From: an uncultured Bacteroides sp.
GTDB lineage: Bacteria; Bacteroidota; Bacteroidia; Bacteroidales; Bacteroidaceae
Reading direction: 5' to 3'
Assembly: GCF_902491285.1 (NCBI RefSeq)
Contig: NZ_CABUHK010000004.1
Span: forward strand, 1-64,000
Length of the DNA stretch: 64,000 nt
Every line of letters begins with the position of its first letter. The stretch's first letter is position 1. Below are positions 10,099-17,898 of the stretch, one piece after another. The notes under the pieces were generated by a model that did no database searches, had not been told where the DNA came from, and saw only the letters and a program-made list of their open reading frames with translations. A program made the translations under genes and the position numbers.

Positions 10099-10182
10099 TT
10101 TGCTATTAGCATATTTCGATTAGCTATAAGCATATCCGGATTAGCTATAATGATATTTGTTTTAGCTCAAGGAATATTTTGA
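10099..10182. repeat. Phased array C, 21-base period, four units
   Basis: GCT at 10102, 10123, 10144 and 10165 and ATAT at 10111, 10132, 10153 and 10174 are both exactly 21 bases apart. Units are about 60-80% alike by eye. Confidence 0.85.
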
Positions 10183-10189
10183 AAAATAA

Positions 10190-10282
10190 GGTGAAACCGA
10201 TATTGAACGATTTCACCTTTGTTTATTCCTTGCTTTCACCCGCTATCGCCTTATTCATCGATGTTTCAAGAATCAGGTGAAA
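10190..10282. repeat. Right cluster of GGTGAAA / TTTCACC motifs
   Basis: GGTGAAA at 10190, TTTCACC at 10211 and 10234, GGTGAAA at 10276. The first and last share a longer match, AGGTGAAACCGAT. The inner pair is 23 bases apart, like the inner pair of the left cluster. Confidence 0.7.
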
Positions 10283-10342
10283 CCGATGAGCCGCAATAAC
10301 CCTATAGTTACATCTATGATGTCCGCAGAGTGTTGCGGGCTT

Positions 10343-12790
10343 TTAGAACCGGCAGCGAAGATCTACTCCAAACTGTACCGGACGTCCTTTCTGCATGAAT
10401 CCTTTATTCATTGTTTCAAAGTAGAATGCTGCGTAATCCTTATTCAAGAAATTGCGTGCCCAAAAGCTAATCATGGCATCGCCGATTTCGAGATTTGTTC
10501 TCCAGTTCAATGTGCCGTAGAAAGATTGGCTTACGTCATTTTGTTCTGTCCAGTAGATGCGTCCGGCAGCATTATAATTCGCTTGGAATACTACACGGTC
10601 GAATATGGAGCGCGGACTGCAAGTGATGGCATATTCTCCACTGATATTCAGGGTATGTTTGGGAACAAAGGGGACGTATTTGCCATTATAGTCATCTTTT
10701 ACAGTGAGGTTTCCCTCTTTATCCTTTTCATATTCAACGTAGTCTGTAAAGGTGGCATAAGTATATCCGTAGCTTGCATTCAGGCTTAGTTCATTAGTCA
10801 AACTGGCACGGAGAGAGGCTTCTGCACCGTAGCTGCGGCTTTTTCCTGCATTGAGAGTCGTACGTCCTAATCCACTTGCTGCGAACTGGGAAATCTGTTG
10901 GTCATGCATATCCATGTAGAAAGCGGAAAGGTCTGCCCAAAGTTTGCCTTCCCAAAGAGTGAGGTGGCTTCCTACTTCATAGTTCCATGAATATTCAGGT
11001 TTATAGCGAGTAGCTTCTTTTACTTCGGGAACTTCATCTTTTGTGGCATATTGGTCAATGATGGCAGCAAACTTAGAGAACTTTTCGCTTCCTTTTATAG
11101 CATCTATCATCGAATTTTTTAAATCTCCGCTAATCAGGTCAGAGAACATTTGTACGTTGTAGCCACCGGAGCGATAACCTTTCGATACGGTTGCATATAC
11201 ATTATTCCCTTTCTTCCATTCGTATTGTAATGCGAACTTAGGGAGTAGTTGAACATAGTCATCTGATATTTTCCCGTCATAACCGGCATTTGCAAGCAGG
11301 TTCTTGGCTTCTATCGACATAGATGGTCTTGGAGGAGGAAGTGTCATTTTCATACTGAAGTTGAAATCAGTAGGGTCGCTGACAGAATTATACTTCATGC
11401 TCATTTTTTCGTAATCCAGACGCAAACCAACAGTAAATGACAGCCCTTTTACAAAGAGGTCGTTTAATGTCGATTGATGAAAAATTGCCGCATTCCAGAC
11501 AGGAGTATCGAATTTTCCACCTACCAATATAGTAGGGTTGTTAACCGTTAAATGTAAATTGGGAGCTGTAGGGACCATGCCATCAAAAATACTGTTTACA
11601 TTACCTTCAATAACATTTTTTACTCCGTCTTCCCAAAATGTGACGGGGCCTTTGGTCGTTAATGTTTGATATAAGCCGAAAGCTCCTGTTGCCCACTGCC
11701 ATCTTTTGTTGGCTTTTGATTTGAACACAATTTCTTCAGAAATCGTATTCGATTTTTGCTTTTGTTCCAGCGTATAGATGGCCATTTCGGTGAAATCCTG
11801 GTCAAGGAACATGCGGTCGTTCAGGTTTTGATAACCTGTGACGGCACTAAGAATAAAGTTTCTTGCCTGATATTCCAAATTGACTCCGGCATTCATTAAT
11901 CCACGGCGATAGCTGCTACGTTCGTTATATGAAATCTTTCCGATATAATCAGCCCGCTCTTCGGTAAGCTCTTTCCCTTTTCTTTTAGCTTCTGCTATAC
12001 CGTTTGGGGTAATTCCGGTATAATAATAAGGATAACCGCCCTGGTCGCTGTACTCGTAGCTAAGCGCCATGTCTATTTTCAAATTCGATGTCGGCAGATA
12101 GATGCCACGGAAACGTCCGCCGCCTGCATTGCTTTTATCAACTTTTTCATTGTTTCGGGCTGAGTTTTCAAAGAAGCCGCCCGTATGTTCGTAGAAACCA
12201 CCGGTTGAGAAAGCGAAGCGGTCGGATATACGGTGATAATGCGACAGTGAAACATTGTAGTTGTTATAGGTCGCCGCTCCCATTCGTATATCGGTTCCCT
12301 GATAAGTGAAGGGAGATTTGGTATGCACCTTGATGAGGCCGCCCATCGTGTTGCGGCCGTACAATGTTCCTTGCGGACCGCGAAGTACGTCGATACGTTC
12401 GATATCGCAATAATTGAAATCGAATGCAGATTTATCAATGTAAGGGATATTGTCTACATAAAGTCCTACGGACGGGGTGTTGATACGTGAACCGATTCCA
12501 CGGATATAGATGGAAGTTGTCAGTTTGGAGCCATAGTCCGGGATAAATAAGTTGGGGACAATGCCCGTCAGGTTTTTTACGGAATTGACCTGGTTGGCAC
12601 GCATATTCTCTTGCGATAATACGGTGGCGGCTATGGGCAGGTCACGCAGTTTACGGTTCTCTTTCGGAGTGGCGATTACTACCACTTCTTCTATGTCCAC
12701 TACTTTTAGCGAGTCTTTCGGGAAATCTTCCGCCCATACAGTTCCTGTCGTCAGGAGAGCGAGGGCAAGCATCATATTCTTTGTCTTCAT
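10343..12790 (-). CDS. TonB-dependent outer-membrane receptor
   Basis: An 815-residue outer-membrane receptor. A signal peptide ends near A-20 (V-W-A). A likely TonB box (I-E-E-V-V-V-I-A-T) follows, then the plug domain with I-R-G-I-G-S-R and V-L-R-G-P-Q-G-T-L-Y-G-R-N (about 133-145). The barrel ends in C-R-F, with the usual terminal phenylalanine. It has no carboxypeptidase-like N-terminal domain and no SusD partner, so it is a classical siderophore/cofactor-type receptor rather than a SusC. The substrate is not evident. A palindrome and a -7 box precede it, and a LuxR-type regulator gene lies just upstream in the same direction. Confidence 0.92.
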   Translation of the reverse strand: MKTKNMMLALALLTTGTVWAEDFPKDSLKVVDIEEVVVIATPKENRKLRDLPIAATVLSQENMRANQVNSVKNLTGIVPNLFIPDYGSKLTTSIYIRGIGSRINTPSVGLYVDNIPYIDKSAFDFNYCDIERIDVLRGPQGTLYGRNTMGGLIKVHTKSPFTYQGTDIRMGAATYNNYNVSLSHYHRISDRFAFSTGGFYEHTGGFFENSARNNEKVDKSNAGGGRFRGIYLPTSNLKIDMALSYEYSDQGGYPYYYTGITPNGIAEAKRKGKELTEERADYIGKISYNERSSYRRGLMNAGVNLEYQARNFILSAVTGYQNLNDRMFLDQDFTEMAIYTLEQKQKSNTISEEIVFKSKANKRWQWATGAFGLYQTLTTKGPVTFWEDGVKNVIEGNVNSIFDGMVPTAPNLHLTVNNPTILVGGKFDTPVWNAAIFHQSTLNDLFVKGLSFTVGLRLDYEKMSMKYNSVSDPTDFNFSMKMTLPPPRPSMSIEAKNLLANAGYDGKISDDYVQLLPKFALQYEWKKGNNVYATVSKGYRSGGYNVQMFSDLISGDLKNSMIDAIKGSEKFSKFAAIIDQYATKDEVPEVKEATRYKPEYSWNYEVGSHLTLWEGKLWADLSAFYMDMHDQQISQFAASGLGRTTLNAGKSRSYGAEASLRASLTNELSLNASYGYTYATFTDYVEYEKDKEGNLTVKDDYNGKYVPFVPKHTLNISGEYAITCSPRSIFDRVVFQANYNAAGRIYWTEQNDVSQSFYGTLNWRTNLEIGDAMISFWARNFLNKDYAAFYFETMNKGFMQKGRPVQFGVDLRCRF

Positions 12791-12822
12791 TCGCAGTTAT
12801 TTTGTCTGGTGCAAAGTAACGG

Positions 12823-12830
12823 CAAATATA
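12823..12830 (-). promoter_or_regulatory. -7 element of the TonB receptor gene
   Basis: Reverse strand reads TATATTTG, matching TANNTTTG, 32 bases before the receptor ATG. Confidence 0.45.
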
Positions 12831-12840
12831 TGAGTCGGGC

Positions 12841-12860
12841 AATCCTCATTTATTAGGATT
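12841..12860. promoter_or_regulatory. Palindrome AATCCT-N8-AGGATT, candidate operator
   Basis: AATCCT (12841-12846) is repeated inverted at 12855-12860, just upstream of the receptor gene's -7 box, where it would overlap the -33 region. No T run follows on the minus strand, so an operator is more likely than a terminator for the upstream gene. Confidence 0.5.
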
Positions 12861-12880
12861 ATGCCTTATTTTTTAAGAGG

Positions 12881-13483
12881 TCAGATGCGGTCGGCTTCGA
12901 TATATCCGTTCATAACAGCATAAATAGTCAATCCGGATACCGATTTGATACCTAATTTCTCGGTGATATTCTTCCGGTGGGTGATGACGGTAGTCAGGCT
13001 GATATTCAATTTATCTGCTATTTCCTTGTTGATTAATCCTTTGGTAATCAGTACGAGTACTTCAATCTCGCGGGCGGATAAAATCTCCTGATGCGATGTT
13101 ACCGGGGGCATGGGCGGCATATCTTTCATCGGATAACCGTTGTGATGGGCGTGTTGATGGAGCTTTAATATGCTTTTCACCAGTTCTTCTTCAGATTCGT
13201 GAATATTGAGTACGGGGACGCCGGAAAGTTGGAATTGTGGGCTGTCGCTTGCCAGTACAATGGTTTTCCGCTTCCGGGGAAGGAAGAAAGCATTGTGCTC
13301 CACATAGATTTGGGCGGAAATAAAATAATGGGCATACATATCCGGGGTATCGTCCATTAGTTCACTGAAACTATGGAAGGTACGTATGGTTGCCATGGGA
13401 ATCATTTCCTCTAAAATACCTTTCAGACCAAGACAAGTGAGGGTGTTTGATTCTACAATTGCTATTTCGGGTTGGGGGGTCAT
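12881..13483 (-). CDS. LuxR/FixJ-type regulator with degenerate receiver
   Basis: A 200-residue DNA-binding protein. The C-terminal domain (about 135-200) is a standard LuxR helix-turn-helix: L-S-A-R-E-I-E-V-L, N-K-E-I-A-D-K-L-N-I-S, T-V-x-T-H-R-K-N-I. The N-terminal 110 residues have receiver-like spacing, but no aspartate stands where the phosphoacceptor should be (the segment reads Y-F-I-S-A-Q-I-Y-V-E) and no histidine kinase is nearby. It probably responds to something other than phosphorylation. Its place just upstream of, and co-directional with, the TonB receptor suggests it controls that gene. Confidence 0.82.
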   Translation of the reverse strand: MTPQPEIAIVESNTLTCLGLKGILEEMIPMATIRTFHSFSELMDDTPDMYAHYFISAQIYVEHNAFFLPRKRKTIVLASDSPQFQLSGVPVLNIHESEEELVKSILKLHQHAHHNGYPMKDMPPMPPVTSHQEILSAREIEVLVLITKGLINKEIADKLNISLTTVITHRKNITEKLGIKSVSGLTIYAVMNGYIEADRI

Positions 13484-13501
13484 CGGTTTGTGTGGTTTTA
13501 A

Positions 13502-15154
13502 TTAATGATTTAGATAGTTAGCTACCGCTTCTGCACATCGTTCGCCGTCTACTCCGGCAGAAACAATGCCACCGGCATAGCCTGCACCTTCCCCGCAGGG
13601 GAACAGTCCGCGTACAGTCACGTGCTGCAATGTCTCTTTGTCGCGTACGATGCGGACAGGAGAAGAAGTGCGTGTCTCTACTCCAATCATCACCGCCTCG
13701 TTAGTGAGGAAGCCATGACTGCTACGTCCGAATTGTTGGAAACCGAGGGATAATCTTTTGCTGATAAACTCCGGCATCCAGAAGTGAAGCGGAGAAGAAA
13801 CCAATCCCGGGGCATAAGAAGATTCGGGCAAGTCATAGCTTAATTTCTTACGGGTGAAATCCAGCATACGTTGTGCCGGAGCCGTCTGCCGTCTGCCGCC
13901 TTGCAGCCAGCACTGCCGTTCCAAATCTTCCTGAAAATGAAGGACGGGAAGAAGCTGGGAGTTGAGAGTTGAAAGTTGCGAGTTGCTTAGGGATGGGTTA
14001 AGGGCAAGTAGTTGTTCTTTCTGCCGCGCAGCCAACTCTTCATTTTCAATTTTCTGCTTTTCACTTATCAGATCTTCCGGTTGTATCTCTACAACCATTC
14101 CCGAGTTGCTCCAACGTGAACCACGGTTGGAAGGAGACATACCGTTTACTACTACTTGTTCCGGTCCGCTGGCGGCAGGGACGATAAATCCGCCGGGGCA
14201 CATACAGAAACTGTACACCCCTCTGCCTTCCGCTTGGGTCACGAAACTATATTCGGCAGCGGGCAGGTATTTTCCTCTTCCGTTCTTGTTATGATATTGT
14301 ATCTGGTCAATCAGCATTGCCGGATGTTCCAGACGGACACCGACAGCAATTCCTTTGGCTTCGATTGTGACATCGTTTGCTGCCAGCCAACGGTAAACAT
14401 CTCTTGCCGAATGTCCTGTAGCCAGGATGACAGGGCCGAGAAATGTTTTTCCCGTATTCGTCTCGATGCCTTTTATTTCGTTGTTCTCGATAATTAGTGC
14501 ATCCATCCGAGTCTCGAAATGGACTTCACCGCCACATTCGATGATTGTATTCCGCATACTCTCAATGACACGTGGCAGCTTATCTGTTCCGATATGCGGA
14601 TGTGCATCTGCCAATATCGATGTGGACGCTCCATGTTGGCAAAATACATTCAGTATCTTATCTACATTTCCTCTTTTCTTGCTGCGGGTGTATAGTTTTC
14701 CGTCCGAATAAGCTCCTGCACCCCCTTCACCAAAGCTGTAATTCGATTCCGGATTTACTGTATGCTCCCTGCTGATTTGTGCTAAATCCTTTTTCCGTTC
14801 GCGTACATCTTTTCCCCGTTCTACGATAATCGGGCGCAAACCTAGTTCGATAAGGCGCAAAGCTGCAAATAATCCGCCGGGTCCTGCGCCTACTACAATG
14901 ACCTGCGGCTTTCCTTCCACATTATTATATATGGTATGTTCGTATTCGTCATCTTTGGGCATCTCATTGATGTAAACCTGTACCTTCAGATTGACAAATA
15001 CAGTCCGTTGGCGCGCATCGATGCTCCGCTTCAGAATTCGGGTGGCATTGATAGTATGTGGGTTTATGCCTTTTTCTTCAGAAAGGTATTTTTTCAACCG
15101 TTGTTCGTTTGCTGCGATTTCGGGAAGGACGCGGAGTTGGTATTCTTGTATCAT
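13502..15154 (-). CDS. FAD-dependent oxidoreductase (COG2509-like)
   Basis: A 550-residue cytoplasmic flavoprotein. The FAD-binding Rossmann motif V-V-G-A-G-P-G-G-L-F-A-A-L-R-L (about 87-101) follows an N-terminal domain of about 80 residues, as in the uncharacterised FAD-dependent dehydrogenases near the HI0933 group. Later flavin-site motifs such as A-T-G-H-S-A-R-D and G-E-G-A-G-Y-A-G-G-I are intact. An unusual low-complexity patch (N-S-Q-L-S-T-L-N-S-Q-L-L) is encoded by four copies of a 7-base repeat, apparently an in-frame insertion. Substrate unknown. Nineteen bases separate it from the LuxR-type gene. Confidence 0.88.
   Translation of the reverse strand: MIQEYQLRVLPEIAANEQRLKKYLSEEKGINPHTINATRILKRSIDARQRTVFVNLKVQVYINEMPKDDEYEHTIYNNVEGKPQVIVVGAGPGGLFAALRLIELGLRPIIVERGKDVRERKKDLAQISREHTVNPESNYSFGEGGAGAYSDGKLYTRSKKRGNVDKILNVFCQHGASTSILADAHPHIGTDKLPRVIESMRNTIIECGGEVHFETRMDALIIENNEIKGIETNTGKTFLGPVILATGHSARDVYRWLAANDVTIEAKGIAVGVRLEHPAMLIDQIQYHNKNGRGKYLPAAEYSFVTQAEGRGVYSFCMCPGGFIVPAASGPEQVVVNGMSPSNRGSRWSNSGMVVEIQPEDLISEKQKIENEELAARQKEQLLALNPSLSNSQLSTLNSQLLPVLHFQEDLERQCWLQGGRRQTAPAQRMLDFTRKKLSYDLPESSYAPGLVSSPLHFWMPEFISKRLSLGFQQFGRSSHGFLTNEAVMIGVETRTSSPVRIVRDKETLQHVTVRGLFPCGEGAGYAGGIVSAGVDGERCAEAVANYLNH
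13959..13986. repeat. 4 x 7-base microsatellite inside a coding region
   Basis: Four head-to-tail heptamers, GAGTTGA, GAGTTGA, AAGTTGC and GAGTTGC, lie within the FAD oxidoreductase gene and keep its frame open. AACTCTC-type heptamers are familiar in Bacteroides intergenic DNA; that comparison is from memory. Confidence 0.75.
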
Positions 15155-15214
15155 CTGATTCTTGTTGTTTTTGATTATAAAATGGATAAAACTGATGTAT
15201 AAAAAATCAATCTC

Positions 15215-16582
15215 TTATCCGAATAAGGCTCTGAACGCCTCTTCTACCTTTCTCACAGGTACTAATTCTATCTTTAACTTTTGCGTATCGATGCCCTGCA
15301 AATTATATTTCGGTAACAGGAAACGCTTGAAGCCTAATTTCTCAGCTTCTCCGATACGTTGTTCTATCCTGTTCACGGGGCGGATTTCGCCCGAAAGCCC
15401 GATTTCTCCCGCCATACAGACTTCCGGTTCGATAGCCGCGTCCATATTTGAAGAAAGAATGGCGCTGATAACCGGCAGGTCGATAGCAGGGTCGTTCACT
15501 TTCAGTCCGCCGGCGATATTCAGGAATACGTCTTTTTGTGCAAGTTTGAAGCCTACACGCTTTTCGAGAACGGCGAGAAGCATATTCATTCTTCTCAAAT
15601 CGAAACCGGTTGCCGAACGTTGAGGATTTCCATAAACGGCGGAACTTACCAAAGCCTGTGTCTCAATCAGGAACGGGCGTATCCCTTCAATGGCAGAAGC
15701 GATGGCTACTCCGCTCATTCCCTCGTGGTCTTGGCTTAGCAATAATTCCGAAGGATTGCTTACTTGGCGCAACCCGTCCTGTCGCATTTCATAAATGCCC
15801 AATTCGGCCGTACTGCCGAAACGGTTCTTGATGCTGCGCAGAATACGGTACATATAATGTTGGTCGCCTTCAAACTGGAGAACGGTATCGACGATATGCT
15901 CCAGTACTTTGGGGCCTGCGATGCTTCCTTCCTTATTGATATGTCCGATAAGCAATACGGGGGTATGCGTCTCTTTGGCAAAACGGAGAATGGAAGCGGA
16001 GCATTCTCTTACTTGTGCGATACTTCCCGGAGATGATTCAATACTCTCAGTAGAAATAGTCTGTATAGAGTCGATGATGACCAAATCGGGATTTGTGTTC
16101 TTGATATGCACATAAATCTGTTCGAGTGAAGTCTCACAGACGATAAGGCAATCGCTGGAAACACCGGAAAGGCGGTCGGCACGAAGTTTCAGTTGCCGTG
16201 CGCTTTCTTCGCCGGATACATAGAGAATCTTCTTCTCCGGCATGTGCAGTACGGTCTGCATGACAAGTGTCGATTTCCCGATTCCCGGCTCACCGCCTAT
16301 CAGGACCAGGGACCCCTGTACAAGACCGCCCCCCAACACACGGTTCAGTTCATTATCGTGCATATCGATACGTGGTTCATCGTCCGATTCTATTTCGCTG
16401 AGGATAACAGGTTTGGGTTTCTGCGTCTCAATGCCCGACACCGGTCGGCGGTTGGCCGGTTCTTTCCGTACGATTTCTTCTACATACGTATTCCATTCTC
16501 CACACGACGGACATTTACCTACCCATTTCGGTGAGTCTTGTCCGCAGTTACTGCATACATATACGGTTTTTTCTTTTGCCAT
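15215..16582 (-). CDS. radA: DNA repair protein RadA
   Basis: A 455-residue ATPase that helps process recombination intermediates and drives branch migration with RecA. The N-terminal zinc finger is C-S-N-C-G-x8-G-K-C-P-S-C-G (about 10-27). Walker A is G-G-E-P-G-I-G-K-S-T (about 97-106), the RadA-specific K-N-R-F-G motif is near 256, and a Lon-like C-terminal domain follows. Length and motif order are normal. Downstream on the same strand, 60 bases on, is the FAD oxidoreductase. Confidence 0.97.
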   Translation of the reverse strand: MAKEKTVYVCSNCGQDSPKWVGKCPSCGEWNTYVEEIVRKEPANRRPVSGIETQKPKPVILSEIESDDEPRIDMHDNELNRVLGGGLVQGSLVLIGGEPGIGKSTLVMQTVLHMPEKKILYVSGEESARQLKLRADRLSGVSSDCLIVCETSLEQIYVHIKNTNPDLVIIDSIQTISTESIESSPGSIAQVRECSASILRFAKETHTPVLLIGHINKEGSIAGPKVLEHIVDTVLQFEGDQHYMYRILRSIKNRFGSTAELGIYEMRQDGLRQVSNPSELLLSQDHEGMSGVAIASAIEGIRPFLIETQALVSSAVYGNPQRSATGFDLRRMNMLLAVLEKRVGFKLAQKDVFLNIAGGLKVNDPAIDLPVISAILSSNMDAAIEPEVCMAGEIGLSGEIRPVNRIEQRIGEAEKLGFKRFLLPKYNLQGIDTQKLKIELVPVRKVEEAFRALFG

Positions 16583-16594
16583 TTTCTTTCTCCA

Positions 16595-17794
16595 TTAATA
16601 TAAAAATCCGAATGCCCAGAGTGGAATCTTGTTTCCGGCTGAATATTCAATATCATCTGCGGCAATAAATGCCTGTTTGCTATTGGCTATCTGTTTTCCA
16701 TCTTTACTCTTACCGCCAACTTCTATTGTGTATCTGCTATCTATCGTATAGTCCGCACTGCGGGTACAGTATTCTACCCGATGTTGATAAGAGAGCTGGT
16801 TTACCATAAATACCTCTCTCAATGTACCTTTGTTTACATCTTTAAAGGTCAATGCATAAAGTAAGTTGGTATTTTCCATATAAATCTTATCCGGTTTTTG
16901 CAGTTTCTTGATAGAATCATTATCCGAATAAAGCAGGTGAATCAGTTTAGCCCTGTCCAGGTATTGCAAATAGGCAAGGATGGTAGTCCGTGAAAGTTCT
17001 GCCATGGCGGAAAGTTTGGTAATATCTACCATAAAAGGCACTTCGGAAGAGAGAATTCCCAGGAGGCTTTTTAATTTTCGTACGTTACTGATATCCACAC
17101 CACATTGTTGGGGAAGTTCGATTTCAAGTATCAGGTTCGTTATATTTTCGATACGTGTATAATACTCTGCATTCCCTTCCAGGTAAAAAGGATAATATCC
17201 ATGTTTCAGATAATCTTCAAAATAAGCAAGAGGCCGGCATCGGGAATTTACTTCATTGCAGATTCCGTCGCTGTTATCCAGTATTTCTTCCAGTGTGTAT
17301 GGGCGGATATGGATTTGATGGTACAATATCAGATATTCACGATAAGAGAGTCCCTGCATATTGTACGATATACATCGGCGGGACAAATCGGCTTCCGCAT
17401 TCAGAAGTTGAAGTAAGGAAGAACCGGTGAATACTATTTTCAGCTCAGGAAATTCATCATATATGTTTTTGATTTCCTTACTCCAGGACGGATATTTGTG
17501 GACTTCATCCAAAAACAGGCATTTTCCGCCTTTCAGGTAAAACTGTTCGGCAAGTTCGCTAAGAGTATGTTGGGTGAAATACAAACTGTCCAAACTCGTA
17601 TATAAGGCACTTTGGCTGTCATCGGCATAATGAAGTTTCAAGTATTGAAGCATTAAAGTTGTTTTCCCGACTCCACGGGCTCCACGGATAGCAATCAGGC
17701 GGTTGTCCCAGTTGATTGTATCCATCAAGCTTCTGATATAAGTGGTAGAGGTAGCTCCCAGTAGCCTTTTATATCTTCTAATTAGTGTATCCAT
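16595..17794 (-). CDS. AAA family ATPase (AAA_14 / DUF4143-like)
   Basis: A 399-residue protein with Walker A G-A-R-G-V-G-K-T-T (about 38-46), Walker B C-L-F-L-D-E-V-H (about 91-98) and a sensor-like I-V-F-T-G-S-S-L segment. The C-terminal domain, with a winged-helix-like stretch and a nuclease-like E-V-G-G-K-S-K motif, is typical of the many AAA_14/DUF4143 ATPases of Bacteroidetes. Their function is unknown and they behave as mobile or accessory genes. It has its own well-formed promoter, overlapped by two repeats, and ends 12 bases before radA. Confidence 0.85.
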   Translation of the reverse strand: MDTLIRRYKRLLGATSTTYIRSLMDTINWDNRLIAIRGARGVGKTTLMLQYLKLHYADDSQSALYTSLDSLYFTQHTLSELAEQFYLKGGKCLFLDEVHKYPSWSKEIKNIYDEFPELKIVFTGSSLLQLLNAEADLSRRCISYNMQGLSYREYLILYHQIHIRPYTLEEILDNSDGICNEVNSRCRPLAYFEDYLKHGYYPFYLEGNAEYYTRIENITNLILEIELPQQCGVDISNVRKLKSLLGILSSEVPFMVDITKLSAMAELSRTTILAYLQYLDRAKLIHLLYSDNDSIKKLQKPDKIYMENTNLLYALTFKDVNKGTLREVFMVNQLSYQHRVEYCTRSADYTIDSRYTIEVGGKSKDGKQIANSKQAFIAADDIEYSAGNKIPLWAFGFLY

Positions 17795-17819
17795 ACCTTT
17801 ATCTGTTTTCTATGGAATA

Positions 17820-17851
17820 CAAAAATAGGCATAATTTGTTCAACGCGCAAA
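17820..17851 (-). promoter_or_regulatory. Promoter of the AAA ATPase gene
   Basis: On the minus strand TTTG (17848-17851), exactly 20 bases, then TATTTTTG (17820-17827). This is a full match to the Bacteroidetes -33/-7 arrangement, 26 bases before the ATG. Confidence 0.7.
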
Positions 17852-17890
17852 ACAAATTCATAGAAAATCTGTTCAATACATAAAACAAAT
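17834..17890. repeat. Palindrome and 21-base direct repeat over the AAA ATPase promoter
   Basis: AATTTGTT and AACAAATT (17834-17859) form a perfect 8-base inverted repeat with a 10-base centre. TGTTCAA-N7-AAACAAAT occurs at 17837-17857 and again, with few changes, at 17870-17890, 33 bases upstream. The first copy covers the -33 box. Confidence 0.65.
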
Positions 17891-17898
17891 AGGGGGAT

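Larger units (their letters stand above)
9739..10342. other. Gene-free intergenic region packed with phased short repeats
   Basis: About 600 bases between the convergent GNAT and TonB receptor genes. No open frame here has coding character; the forward frame starting at 10277 is the opposite strand of the receptor gene. The stretch contains three four-unit tandem arrays and flanking TTTCACC/GGTGAAA motifs, listed separately. Confidence 0.8.

Noticed and set aside
9925..10182. CRISPR array
   Set aside because: Units are 21-22 bases with no constant repeat and unique spacer; the motif changes between blocks and no cas gene is near.
10277..10789. Forward 170-residue open frame
   Set aside because: It is the opposite strand of the C-terminal barrel of the TonB receptor, whose motifs are clear; the frame has no recognisable domain.
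16595..17794. AAA ATPase as part of a defence island
   Set aside because: No restriction, toxin or other defence gene adjoins it; neighbours are radA and an asparaginase, so there is no support for such a role.
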